NCBI RefSeq assembly: GCF_011044975.1
Contig: NZ_JAAKZV010000069.1
Span: 1-33,448, forward strand
Direction of reading: 5' to 3'
DNA length: 33,448 bases
DNA from: Streptomyces coryli
Lineage (GTDB): Bacteria > Actinomycetota > Actinomycetes > Streptomycetales > Streptomycetaceae
Position 1 is the stretch's first letter. Each line of letters opens with the position of its first letter. A program made the position numbers and the translations under genes. This document shows, one piece after another, positions 14,251 to 21,709 of the stretch. The notes under the pieces were generated by a model. The model searched no databases and was not told the origin of the DNA. It saw only the letters and a program-made list of their open reading frames with translations.

Positions 14251-15051
14251 ATGAGCGATGCCGTGCTGTACGAGGTCGAGGCCGGTCTGGCGACCGTGAC
14301 CCTGAACCGTCCCGACGCGATGAACGCGCTCAGCACCGACGCCAAGGTCGCGCTGCGCGACGCCGTGCGGCGGGCGGCGGCGGATCCGGGCGTACGGGCC
14401 GTGCTGCTCACCGGGTCCGGGCGGGCGTTCTGCGTGGGGCAGGACCTCAAGGAGCATGTGGCGTCGCTGTCGGCGGACCGGGAGAGCGGCGAGGGCCGCA
14501 CGATGAGCACGGTGCGGGAGCACTACAACCCCGTCGTCGAGGCGCTGACCACGATGCCGAAGCCGGTGGTGGCGGGCGTGAACGGGGTCGCGGCGGGTGC
14601 CGGGGCCGGGCTGGCCTTCGCGGCGGACTACCGGGTGGTGGCGGACACGGCGTCGTTCAATACGTCGTTCGCCGGGGTCGCGCTGACCGCGGACTCCGGG
14701 GTGTCGTGGACGCTGCCGCGCCTGGTGGGACACGGGCGGGCGGCTGACCTGCTGCTCTTCCCCCGGTCCGTAAAGGCGGAGGAGGCGCTCGCGCTCGGGA
14801 TCGCGAATGTGGTCGTGCCGGCGGCGGACCTGGCGAAGGAGGCGGCGGCGGTGGCGCGGCGGCTGGCGGAGGGGCCGACGGTCGCTTACGCGGCGATCAA
14901 GGAGTCGCTTGCGTACGGAGCGGGACATGGTCTCGCCGAGACGCTGGAGAAGGAGGACGAGCTCCAGACCCGCGCGGGGGCCTCGGAGGACCACCGGATC
15001 GCGGTGGAGGCGTTCCTCAAGAAGGAGACCCCGCGTTACCTGGGGCGCTAG
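14251..15051 (+). CDS. Enoyl-CoA hydratase/isomerase family protein
   Basis: A 266-residue crotonase-fold protein. Family landmarks are LNRPDAMNALS, the oxyanion-hole segment SGRAFCVGQDLKEHV (about 56-70), PKPVVAGVNGVAAGAGAGLAFAAD (about 104-126), and ALTADSGVSWTLPRLVG. Asp148 sits where hydratases usually have a catalytic Glu, as in PaaG-type isomerases, so ring-epoxide or double-bond isomerisation is possible; the substrate is unknown. The ATG at 14251 has GAGGAG 7 nt upstream; a start at 14233 is less likely. It ends flush against the convergent tag gene with no base between the two stop codons. It is not part of the usual mycobacterial gene order here. Confidence 0.92.
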   Translation: MSDAVLYEVEAGLATVTLNRPDAMNALSTDAKVALRDAVRRAAADPGVRAVLLTGSGRAFCVGQDLKEHVASLSADRESGEGRTMSTVREHYNPVVEALTTMPKPVVAGVNGVAAGAGAGLAFAADYRVVADTASFNTSFAGVALTADSGVSWTLPRLVGHGRAADLLLFPRSVKAEEALALGIANVVVPAADLAKEAAAVARRLAEGPTVAYAAIKESLAYGAGHGLAETLEKEDELQTRAGASEDHRIAVEAFLKKETPRYLGR

Positions 15052-15624
15052 TCACCTCGCGTGGCAGTCCGCCAGGTGGTCGTTCACCAGGCCGCACGCC
15101 TGCATCAGTGCGTACGCCGTCGTCGGGCCGACGAAGCGCAGGCCTCTGCGCTTCAGCTCCTTCGACAGGGCCGTCGACTCCGGCGTCACGGCCGGGACGT
15201 CCGCCAGTCGCTTCGGGGCCGGCCTACCGGCCGGCTCCGGGGCGTACGACCAGATCAGCTCGTCCAGCTCGCCCGGCTTCCACTCGGCGAGCACCTTGGC
15301 GTTCGCCATCGTGGCCGCCACCTTCAGGCGGTTGCGGATGATGCCCTCGTCCGCCAGCAGGCGCTGCTCGTCCGCCTCGCCGTACGTGGCCACCTTCGCG
15401 ATCTCGAAGCCCGCGAAGGCCGCGCGGAAGCCCTCGCGCCGGCGCAGGATCGTCAGCCACGACAGGCCGGACTGGAAGGCCTCCAGGCTCAGCCGCTCGA
15501 AGAGGGCGTCGTCGCCGTGGACCGGGCGGCCCCACTCCTCGTCGTGGTACGCGACATAGTCCGGCGCGGACAGGCCCCATGGGCAGCGCAGCAGGCCGTC
15601 CGGGCCCGCGAGGGCCTCACTCAT
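15052..15624 (-). CDS. tag: DNA-3-methyladenine glycosylase I
   Basis: A 190-residue DNA repair enzyme that removes 3-methyladenine from alkylated DNA. Zinc ligands are placed as in E. coli TAG: Cys14 (LLRCPWG), His27 (YHDEEWG), His183 and Cys187 (NDHLADCH), with the same 13- and 4-residue spacings. The HhH-superfamily core includes EAFQSGLSWLTILRRREGFRAAF and LRFVGPTTAYALMQA. The ATG at 15624 overlaps the end of the DivIVA-like gene by 8 nt (ATGAGTGA), which indicates translational coupling. The same pair of genes is adjacent in mycobacteria. Confidence 0.96.
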   Translation of the reverse strand: MSEALAGPDGLLRCPWGLSAPDYVAYHDEEWGRPVHGDDALFERLSLEAFQSGLSWLTILRRREGFRAAFAGFEIAKVATYGEADEQRLLADEGIIRNRLKVAATMANAKVLAEWKPGELDELIWSYAPEPAGRPAPKRLADVPAVTPESTALSKELKRRGLRFVGPTTAYALMQACGLVNDHLADCHAR

Positions 15625-15994
15625 CGCCGAACACCTCGCCGCCGGCCGGCGGCATCGCGTCCTGCGGCAGCACCGGCCCCGGCGCGGCACCCATCGCCGC
15701 GGACCGGGCCCCGGCCAGCTGCGACTCCAGCGTCGCGATGCGTGCGTCGCGCTCCGCGAGCTCGGCGCCGAGGCGGTCGAGGGCGTCGTCCACATCGGAC
15801 ATCCGGTAGCCGCGCAGCGCCATCGGCAGTCGCAGCGCCTCCACGTCCGCCCGGCCGACCGGGCGGTCGTCGGGCAGCGGGTCGTACAACCGGTCGGGCT
15901 GCGGCTCCGTGAGCTCGCCGCCTCCGCCGCCGACCAGCAGCAGCGTGACGGCAGCGACCACCGCCACCATGGCGATCAGCAAGAACCAGAACAC
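15617..15994 (-). CDS. DivIVA-domain membrane protein
   Basis: A 125-residue protein with an N-terminal membrane helix (VFWFLLIAMVAVVAAVTLLLVGGGGG). A short linker leads to a DivIVA-like segment, LPMALRGYRMSDVDDALDRL, then a coiled coil (LGAELAERDARIATLESQL). DivIVA-type segments often locate proteins to curved membranes at poles or septa, but this protein is far shorter than true DivIVA and its role is unknown. GTG at 15994 has GGGGAG 6 nt upstream; a longer reading to 16189 crosses the regulatory palindrome and is rejected. It is first in a two-gene unit with tag. Confidence 0.85.
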   Translation of the reverse strand: MFWFLLIAMVAVVAAVTLLLVGGGGGELTEPQPDRLYDPLPDDRPVGRADVEALRLPMALRGYRMSDVDDALDRLGAELAERDARIATLESQLAGARSAAMGAAPGPVLPQDAMPPAGGEVFGDE

Positions 15995-16065
15995 GAACGA
16001 CTCCCCGTTGGTCCGTCGATTGTCTGCCCCGATCGTGCCACGTCCCACCGACAACGCGGCCACGG

Positions 16066-16092
16066 TTAAGGTCTGCCCGAGGCAGACCTTAA
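16066..16092. promoter_or_regulatory. Perfect 12-3-12 palindrome between divergent genes
   Basis: TTAAGGTCTGCC (16066-16077), a CGA spacer and the exact complement (16081-16092). It lies 42 bp before the folP-like ATG and 72 bp before the DivIVA-like GTG, so it is placed to act on both promoters. It could be an operator for a dimeric regulator or a hairpin in the folP leader. It has no gene on either side for which it could be a terminator. Confidence 0.6.
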
Positions 16093-16133
16093 GGTCGGTG
16101 GCACAGCCACGGAGCTTACGAAGGAGGAGCGCG

Positions 16134-16994
16134 ATGCTGCGCTTGGGGCGGCGGGAGTTCGGTGCGTACGAGGCCGTGATCATGGCCATCGTGAACCGGA
16201 CCCCGGACTCCTTCTACGACAAGGGCGCCACCTTCCGCGACGAGCCGGCGCTCGCCCGCGTCGAGCAGGCGGTCGCCGAGGGCGCCGCGATCATCGACAT
16301 CGGCGGGGTCAAGGCCGGGCCCGGGGACGAGGTGACGACCGCGGAGGAGATCCGGCGGACGATCCCGTTCATCGCCGAGGTGCGCCGCCGCCATCCCGAC
16401 GTCGTCATCAGCGTCGACACCTGGCGGCACGAGGTCGGCGACGCCGCCTGCGCGGCGGGCGCCGACCTGCTCAACGACGCCTGGGGCGGCGTCGATCCGC
16501 GGCTCGCCGAGGTCGCCGCGCGGCACGGCGCAGGACTGGTGTGCACCCACGCCGGCGGCGTGCAGCCGCGCACCCGGCCGCACCGGATCGCGTACGAGGA
16601 TGTGATGGCGGACATCCTCCGCGTCACCCTCGGCCTGGCCGAGCGGGCCGTGGAGCTGGGCGTACGACGCGATGGCATCCTCATCGACCCGGGGCACGAC
16701 TTCGGCAAGAACACCCGGCACAGCCTCGAGGCCACCCGCCGGCTGGAGGAGATGACCGCCACCGGCTGGCCCGTGCTGGTCTCCCTCTCCAACAAGGACT
16801 TCGTCGGCGAGACCCTCGACAAGCCGGTCAAGGAACGGGTCCTGGGCACCCTCGCGACCACCGCCGTCTCCGCCTGGCTCGGCGCGCAGGTCTACCGGGT
16901 GCACGAGGTCGCCGAGACGAAGCAGATCCTCGACATGGTGGCGTCCATCGCGGGCCACCGCCCGCCGGCGGTGGCCCGGCGCGGGCTGGCGTAA
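16134..16994 (+). CDS. Dihydropteroate synthase-like protein (FolP2 type)
   Basis: A 286-residue TIM-barrel protein of the pterin-binding family. Landmarks are AIVNRTPDSFYDKG (18-31), DIGGVKAGPG (55-64), VISVDTWR, NDAWGG and the late segment LVSLSNKDFVG. Classical DHPS makes dihydropteroate from p-aminobenzoate in folate synthesis, and has a GGESTRPG-type loop and an SRK-type segment. Here both are changed, as in mycobacterial FolP2, reported to lack DHPS activity. So the reaction is uncertain. ATG 16134 is preceded by AAGGAGGAG. It is convergent with the LOG-family gene. Order dapE, LOG gene, folP2, tag matches mycobacteria, except that the glucosyl-3-phosphoglycerate synthase gene found there is absent. 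Confidence 0.92.
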   Translation: MLRLGRREFGAYEAVIMAIVNRTPDSFYDKGATFRDEPALARVEQAVAEGAAIIDIGGVKAGPGDEVTTAEEIRRTIPFIAEVRRRHPDVVISVDTWRHEVGDAACAAGADLLNDAWGGVDPRLAEVAARHGAGLVCTHAGGVQPRTRPHRIAYEDVMADILRVTLGLAERAVELGVRRDGILIDPGHDFGKNTRHSLEATRRLEEMTATGWPVLVSLSNKDFVGETLDKPVKERVLGTLATTAVSAWLGAQVYRVHEVAETKQILDMVASIAGHRPPAVARRGLA

Positions 16995-17014
16995 GCCCGC
17001 GGGCCCCGAGGGCC

Positions 17015-17773
17015 TCAGACCTCGTACAGGTTCGCTCCCGGCCCGGTCTCCTTCGTCACCAGCCGCACCGCCTCGGTCACGTCGTCCGTGACATGGAAGA
17101 GGTCCAGGTCCTTCTCGCCCGCCTTGCCCTGCGCGATGACCGTCTTGCGCAGCCAGTCGATCAGCCCGCCCCAGTACTCGGAGCCGAACAGCACGATCGG
17201 GAAGCGGGTGACCTTCTTCGTCTGCACCAGGGTGAGCGCCTCGAAGAGCTCGTCCATCGTGCCGAGCCCGCCGGGCAGCACCACGAACCCCTGCGCGTAC
17301 TTCACGAAGCACGTCTTGCGTACGAAGAAGTAGCGGAAGTTCACGCCCAGGTCGACGTACTTGTTCAGGCCCTGCTCGAAGGGCAGCTCGATGCCGAGGC
17401 CGACCGACAGGCCGCCCGCCTCGAGCGCGCCCTTGTTCGCCGCCTCCATGGCGCCGGGCCCGCCGCCGGTGATGACCGCGAAACCGGCCTCCACCAGCGC
17501 CTTCCCGATCGCCACCCCGGCCGCGTATTCGGGCGAGTCCGCGGGCGTACGGGCCGAGCCGAAGACGCTGATCGCGGCGCCCACCTCGGCGAGCGCCCCG
17601 AAGCCCTCCACGAACTCGGCCTGCATCCGCAGCACCCGCCACGGATCGTCGTGGATGTACTCGGCCGACCGCTCCCTGCTGTCCAGCAGGTGCTGGTCCA
17701 TCGTGGACCGCTGGATCCGGCTGCGCCGCCGCACGACGGGGCCGAGCCGCTGCTCCGTGACGTCTTCTCCCAT
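17015..17773 (-). CDS. LOG-family protein (TIGR00730), nucleotide phosphoribohydrolase
   Basis: A 252-residue Rossmann-type protein. It carries GGGPGAMEAANKGA (about 103-116) and the catalytic signature PGGLGTMDE (167-175). LOG proteins cleave cytokinin riboside 5'-monophosphates or AMP to a free base and ribose phosphate; the physiological substrate in actinobacteria is not settled. An N-terminal extension of about 60 residues precedes the fold. ATG 17773 has AAGGAG 5 nt upstream and follows the dapE stop after 8 nt, so the two form an operon. The same pair lies close together in mycobacteria. Confidence 0.92.
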   Translation of the reverse strand: MGEDVTEQRLGPVVRRRSRIQRSTMDQHLLDSRERSAEYIHDDPWRVLRMQAEFVEGFGALAEVGAAISVFGSARTPADSPEYAAGVAIGKALVEAGFAVITGGGPGAMEAANKGALEAGGLSVGLGIELPFEQGLNKYVDLGVNFRYFFVRKTCFVKYAQGFVVLPGGLGTMDELFEALTLVQTKKVTRFPIVLFGSEYWGGLIDWLRKTVIAQGKAGEKDLDLFHVTDDVTEAVRLVTKETGPGANLYEV

Positions 17774-17781
17774 GGTGCTCC

Positions 17782-18867
17782 TTACGCCGGGTTACTCCCG
17801 TTCAGCGTAAGCCAGGCGCGCAGCCGCTCCTCGCAGTGCAGGATCTTGTCGACGTGCGCGTGCTCGTCGCGCTTGTGCGCGTAATTCGGGTCGCCGGGTC
17901 CGTAGTTGACCGCCGGCACCCCCAGCGCGGAGAAGCGCGCCACGTCCGTCCAGCCGTACTTCGGCTGCGGCGTGCCGCCGACCGCCTCGATGAAGGCGGC
18001 CGCCGCGGGGCGGCCGAGGCCCGGCAGCGCCCCTGGCGAGCTGTCGTCCACGACGAGGTCCTCGTACAGCCCGTCGAAGACCTCCCGCACATGCGCGAGC
18101 GCCTCGTCCTCGCCCCGGTCGGGGGCGTACCGGAAGTTCACGGTCACGGTGCAGGCGTCCGGGATCACATTGCCCGCGACCCCGCCCTCGATCCGTACCG
18201 CATTGAGGCCCTCGCGGTATTCGAGCCCGTCGATCTCCACCCGCCGCGGCTCGTACGCCGCCAGCCGCTCCAGGATCGGCGCCGCTCCGTGGATGGCGTT
18301 CCGGCCCATCCAGCTGCGCGCCGAGTGGGCCCGCTCCCCCGTCGTGTGCAGCAGCACCCGGAGCGTGCCCTGGCAGCCGCCCTCGATCTCGCCGCTGGAC
18401 GGCTCCAGGACCACGGCGAAGTCGCCGGCCAGCCACTCGGGGTGCTTCTCGGCCAGCCGCTTGAGGCCGTTGGCGTCGGCCTCGATCTCCTCCTGGTCGT
18501 AGAAGACGAAGGTCAGGTCCCGGTTCGGCTCGGGGACCGTCGCCGCGATGCGCAGTTGCACCGCGACTCCGCTCTTCATGTCGGAGGTGCCGCAGCCCCA
18601 GAGGATTCCGTCCTCCAGGCGGGAGGGCACGTTGTCCGCGATCGGCACCGTGTCCAGGTGCCCGGCGAGCACGACCCGCTCGGCGCGGCCCAGTGCGGTC
18701 CGCGCGACGACGGCGTTGCCGTCGCGGAGGACCTCCAGGTGCGGGAGCTCCCGCAGCGCGGTCTCGACGGCGTCGGCGAGGACTTTCTCCTCCCGGCTGA
18801 CCGACGGGATGTCCACGAGCTGGGCGGTGAGCTGGGCGGCGTCGAGCGAAAGATCAAGCTGGGGCAT
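17782..18867 (-). CDS. dapE: Succinyl-diaminopimelate desuccinylase
   Basis: A 361-residue M20-family metallohydrolase. It removes succinate from N-succinyl-LL-diaminopimelate in lysine and peptidoglycan precursor synthesis. Metal and catalytic segments are visible: [11 protein letters not shown] (His, Asp), [21 protein letters not shown] (Glu pair), the dimerisation-domain [15 protein letters not shown], and the C-terminal [16 protein letters not shown] with the last His ligand. ATG 18867 is preceded by TATCGT at 8 nt and no ribosome-binding site, so it is probably leaderless. It leads an operon with the LOG-family gene. dapC lies 1.6 kb away, so two consecutive steps of the succinylase branch are encoded in this window. 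Confidence 0.95.
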   Translation of the reverse strand: MPQLDLSLDAAQLTAQLVDIPSVSREEKVLADAVETALRELPHLEVLRDGNAVVARTALGRAERVVLAGHLDTVPIADNVPSRLEDGILWGCGTSDMKSGVAVQLRIAATVPEPNRDLTFVFYDQEEIEADANGLKRLAEKHPEWLAGDFAVVLEPSSGEIEGGCQGTLRVLLHTTGERAHSARSWMGRNAIHGAAPILERLAAYEPRRVEIDGLEYREGLNAVRIEGGVAGNVIPDACTVTVNFRYAPDRGEDEALAHVREVFDGLYEDLVVDDSSPGALPGLGRPAAAAFIEAVGGTPQPKYGWTDVARFSALGVPAVNYGPGDPNYAHKRDEHAHVDKILHCEERLRAWLTLNGSNPA

Positions 18868-18874
18868 ACGGGGA

Positions 18875-18917
18875 ACGATAGCCGCCGCCCCACCGGCACA
18901 GGCCGCCGCGCTACCGT
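18875..18917. promoter_or_regulatory. Back-to-back leaderless promoters of dapE and the lysozyme-like gene
   Basis: On the minus strand TATCGT (18880-18875) lies 8 nt before the dapE ATG. On the plus strand TACCGT (18912-18917) lies 7 nt before the GTG at 18924. Only 56 bp separate the two starts and neither gene has a Shine-Dalgarno, so both are likely read from leaderless transcripts. Confidence 0.45.
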
Positions 18918-18923
18918 ACCTAC

Positions 18924-19796
18924 GTGTCAGTACGCCGCCCTCGCACCCTCGTCGTCCTCGCGCTGGTTCTCGCGCTGGGCGCGGCGTATGTGGTCATCCG
19001 CATGACCACCGATCCCGGCCCGGCGCACTGCGAGGTCGAGACCGCCACCGGCGCGTACGACCTCGATCCCGACCAGGCCGCCAACGCCGCCACCATCTCC
19101 GCCGTCGCGGCCTCCCGCCGCCTCCCGACGCGCGCCGTGACCATCGCGCTCGCCACCGCCATGCAGGAGTCCGAGCTGCGCAACATCGCGCACGGCGACC
19201 GCGACTCGCTCGGCCTCTTCCAGCAGCGCCCGTCGCAGGGCTGGGGCTCCGCGAAGCAGATCCAGGACCCGGTGTACGCGTCCGGCCGCTTCTACGACCA
19301 CCTGGTCAAGATCCCCGGCTACTCCCGGCTGCCGCTGACCGTGGCCGCCCAGGAGGTGCAGCGCAGCGGCTATCCGCAGGCGTACGCCAAGCACGAGACC
19401 TCCGCCACGCTGCTCGCCGCGGCCTTCACCGGCCGCGAGCGGGCCGCCCTCAACTGCACCACGGGGGAAGGCGAGGAGACCGCGCCCGCGACCACGAAGC
19501 AGGTACGCGCCCAGCTGACAAGGGAGTTCGGCAAGGACCTCGTACCCGACCAGGAGCCGGCCGCCGCGGCATCCGGCAGCGGGCCCGAGGCCGAGGGCAC
19601 CCTCCGCGTCCCCGCCGACGCCAACCGCGCCGAGAGCGGCTGGCAGTTGGCGCACTGGGCGGTGGCCCACGCCACCACCCTCCGGCTGGAGCAGGTCTCC
19701 TACGCCGGCCGGACCTGGACGTCCGGCGGAGACAACGGCTGGCAGAAAAAGGGCAATTCAGACGCCGGCCATGTACGACTCGTGACCACTCACTAG
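18924..19796 (+). CDS. Membrane-anchored lysozyme-like protein
   Basis: A 290-residue protein with a short basic N-terminus and one membrane helix ([18 protein letters not shown]). The exported domain contains [32 protein letters not shown]. That segment is characteristic of lysozyme-like or soluble-lytic-transglycosylase folds, with Glu of MQES as probable catalytic acid. The second half ([21 protein letters not shown]) continues the fold. Cleavage of peptidoglycan is therefore likely but not shown. Relatives have sometimes been labelled heavy-metal transporters; nothing here supports transport. GTG 18924 follows a TACCGT hexamer by 7 nt (leaderless). A hairpin starts 4 nt after the stop. 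Confidence 0.85.
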   Translation: MSVRRPRTLVVLALVLALGAAYVVIRMTTDPGPAHCEVETATGAYDLDPDQAANAATISAVAASRRLPTRAVTIALATAMQESELRNIAHGDRDSLGLFQQRPSQGWGSAKQIQDPVYASGRFYDHLVKIPGYSRLPLTVAAQEVQRSGYPQAYAKHETSATLLAAAFTGRERAALNCTTGEGEETAPATTKQVRAQLTREFGKDLVPDQEPAAAASGSGPEAEGTLRVPADANRAESGWQLAHWAVAHATTLRLEQVSYAGRTWTSGGDNGWQKKGNSDAGHVRLVTTH

Positions 19797-20088
19797 TGCG
19801 ATCCGTCCCCTGACCGGGGCAACCGGATCAAGCAGGGTCCACGTCTCGACCACCCCCTCGGGCACCCCGCCCCAGCAGCCCAACAACCCGCGAAACAGCA
19901 GGTGATGGCGCCCTTCGCGACCTCCCGCCGAGATCCCCTTTGCCCGTTTTTGCGCTGAAACACATTATGCGACGCATTACCAACTCTTTACCTTGGCGGA
20001 CCGCAACCTTCCGGGAAGTCACGCGGTAGTCACGGCGTCCGCTCCGGCGGGCAACGTCGAACCAGAATCCCTCCGTTAAAGGAGCAGC
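19797..20088. other. Intergenic region before the small secreted protein gene
   Basis: About 290 bp. After the terminator hairpin come C-rich sequence and then an unusually AT-rich patch (about 19930-19995, including several T-runs). Such a patch in this background often marks a promoter or regulator-binding area, but I see no clear -35/-10 pair. A short direct repeat of GTCACG appears near 20017-20035. The gene's ribosome-binding site AAAGGAG lies at the right edge. Confidence 0.4.
19800..19829 (+). terminator. Terminator hairpin after the lysozyme-like gene
   Basis: GATCCG (19800-19805) pairs with CGGATC (19824-19829), enclosing an inner CCCC/GGGG stem (19807-19810 with 19816-19819). It sits 4 nt after the stop codon. 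Confidence 0.65.
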
Positions 20089-20418
20089 ATGTCCCTCCCC
20101 ATCTCGCGTCGGATCGCCCAGGCCGCGCTCATCGTCGTCGCCGGCGCGGCCACCTCGGTTGGCGCTGCCGGCGCTGCCTCCGCCGCCGAGCTGCCCGTCG
20201 TGGGTGCCGGCGGACTCGACACCAACTCCGTGAGCGACACCGCCGGTGACACCGTCGGCACCGCCACGGAGACCGCCAGCGGCCTGGCCGGCACCGCCAC
20301 CGGCGAGGTGCTGCCCACCGCCACCGGCAAGGTGCTGCCCGCCGCCCAGGGCGCCGCGGGCCAGACCGTCGGCGGCGTGGCCCAGGGCGGCCTCCCGCTC
20401 GCCGGCGGCCTCGGCTGA
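20089..20418 (+). CDS. Small secreted protein
   Basis: A 109-residue protein with a clear Sec signal peptide: basic start (MSLPISRRIAQ), hydrophobic core (AALIVVAGAATSVGAAGA), and an ASAAE cleavage site near residue 33. The mature part of about 76 residues is Gly/Ala/Thr-rich with imperfect repeats (GTATETASGLAGTATGEVLP, then TATGKVLPAAQ). It has no cysteine and no catalytic motif. Similar small Streptomyces exported proteins are conserved but uncharacterised. ATG 20089 has AAAGGAG 6 nt upstream. Its transcript ends in a large hairpin shared with dapC. Confidence 0.85.
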   Translation: MSLPISRRIAQAALIVVAGAATSVGAAGAASAAELPVVGAGGLDTNSVSDTAGDTVGTATETASGLAGTATGEVLPTATGKVLPAAQGAAGQTVGGVAQGGLPLAGGLG

Positions 20419-20430
20419 GCAACCGGCACT

Positions 20431-20480
20431 ACGCGGTAGGGGCCCAGCGAGCAACCAGCTCGCATGGGCCCCTACCGCGT
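20431..20480. terminator. Long bidirectional terminator hairpin
   Basis: A perfect 15-bp outer stem (20431-20445 with 20466-20480) and an inner 6-bp stem (GCGAGC/GCTCGC, 20447-20452 with 20458-20463) separated by a small bulge. It lies between the convergent small secreted protein gene and dapC. Confidence 0.88.
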
Positions 20481-20493
20481 TCCGGCCGCTTCG

Positions 20494-21591
20494 CTAGCCG
20501 TTCAGCCGCGCCACCGCCGCCGCCACCCGCTCGTCCGTCGCCGTGAAGGCGATCCGTACGAACCGGGCGCCTGCTTCTCCGTAGAACTCCCCGGGCGCCA
20601 CCAGAATCCCGGACTTGGACAGCTCGCCGACCGTGTCCCAGCAGCTCTCGCCGCGCGTGGCCCACAGGTACAGCGACGCCTCGCTGTGCTCGATCGTGAA
20701 GCCCGCCGCCTCGAAGGCCGTCCGCAGGGCCGTGCGCCGGCGGGCGTAGCGCTCCCGCTGCTCCACCACATGCGCCCGGTCGCCGAGCGCGGCGATCATC
20801 GCCTCCTGGACCGGCTTCGCTACCATCATCCCGGTGTGCTTCCGGATGCCGAGCAGCTCCTTGATCACCGCGGGGTCGCCGGCCAGGAACGCCCCGCGAT
20901 AACCCGCGAAGTTGGACCGCTTGGACAGCGAGTGCACCGCGATCAGGCCTTCGTGCGAGCCGCCGCAGACGTCCGGGTGCAGCACCGAGACCGGGTCGAC
21001 GTCCCAGCCGAGCTCGATGTAGCACTCGTCGGAGACCAGCAGGATGCCGTGCTCGCGCGCCCAGCCCACGATCCGGCGCAGCTCGTCGGCCGACAGCGTC
21101 CGGCCGGTCGGGTTCGACGGCGTATTCAGCCACAGCACCTTCACGCGGGCCGGGTCCAGATCCGTGACCGGGTCCGCGTACGACACCGCCTCGGCGTGCG
21201 CCATCAGCGCGCCGATCTCGTACGTCGGGTAGGCCAGCGCGGGATACGCCACCTGGTCCCCCGGCTCCAGGCCGAGCAGCGTCGGCAGCCAGCCCACCAG
21301 CTCCTTCGAGCCGATCGTCGGCAGCGTGGCGTCCGGGTCCGCGGCCACGCCCAGCCGGCCCTTCAGCCAGCCGGCGATGGCCTCGCGCAGCGCCGGGGTG
21401 CCCCAGGCCATCGGATAGCCGGGGCTGTCGGAGGCGTCGGCCAGGGCCGTACGGATCAGCTGCGGGACCGGGTCGACGGGGGTGCCGACGGACAGGTCGA
21501 CGATGCCGTCGGGGTGCGCGGCCGCGGCGGCTTTATAGGGCTCCAGCCGGTCCCAGGGAAAGACGGGGAGGCGGGCGGAGACTGCGCGCAC
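20494..21591 (-). CDS. dapC: Succinyldiaminopimelate aminotransferase
   Basis: A 365-residue fold-type I PLP enzyme. The PLP lysine is Lys224 in SLSKRSNFAGYR; LNTPSNPTGR and LVSDECYIELGW are the other cofactor-binding segments. It transfers an amino group to N-succinyl-2-amino-6-ketopimelate in the lysine/diaminopimelate pathway. Within class I aminotransferases DapC is preferred because of the 7Fe ferredoxin gene directly upstream, a pairing conserved in actinobacteria, and dapE nearby. The start is GTG 21591 with AAGGA about 8 nt upstream. A strong hairpin separates it from the ferredoxin gene. Confidence 0.93.
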   Translation of the reverse strand: MRAVSARLPVFPWDRLEPYKAAAAAHPDGIVDLSVGTPVDPVPQLIRTALADASDSPGYPMAWGTPALREAIAGWLKGRLGVAADPDATLPTIGSKELVGWLPTLLGLEPGDQVAYPALAYPTYEIGALMAHAEAVSYADPVTDLDPARVKVLWLNTPSNPTGRTLSADELRRIVGWAREHGILLVSDECYIELGWDVDPVSVLHPDVCGGSHEGLIAVHSLSKRSNFAGYRGAFLAGDPAVIKELLGIRKHTGMMVAKPVQEAMIAALGDRAHVVEQRERYARRRTALRTAFEAAGFTIEHSEASLYLWATRGESCWDTVGELSKSGILVAPGEFYGEAGARFVRIAFTATDERVAAAVARLNG

Positions 21592-21633
21592 GGCGGACGT
21601 CCTTTCTCAAGACTTGCTCGGTGCCGACAAGCC

Positions 21634-21665
21634 GGTCCCCGTACGGCCTGTTCCGTACGGGGACC
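21634..21665 (-). terminator. Hairpin between ferredoxin gene and dapC
   Basis: A perfect 13-bp stem (GGTCCCCGTACGG, 21634-21646, with 21653-21665) and a 6-nt loop. It lies 45 nt downstream of the ferredoxin stop and 43 nt before the dapC start. It likely terminates most ferredoxin transcripts and lowers dapC read-through. Confidence 0.7.
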
Positions 21666-21709
21666 TGGAGGCTGTACTCACACGGCGGCACTTACCAACA
21701 TGGTGCAGG

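Noticed and set aside
15995-16189. Longer DivIVA-like protein starting upstream
   Set aside because: It would cross the palindrome and the folP ribosome-binding region; GTG 15994 has a good GGGGAG and begins at the membrane helix.
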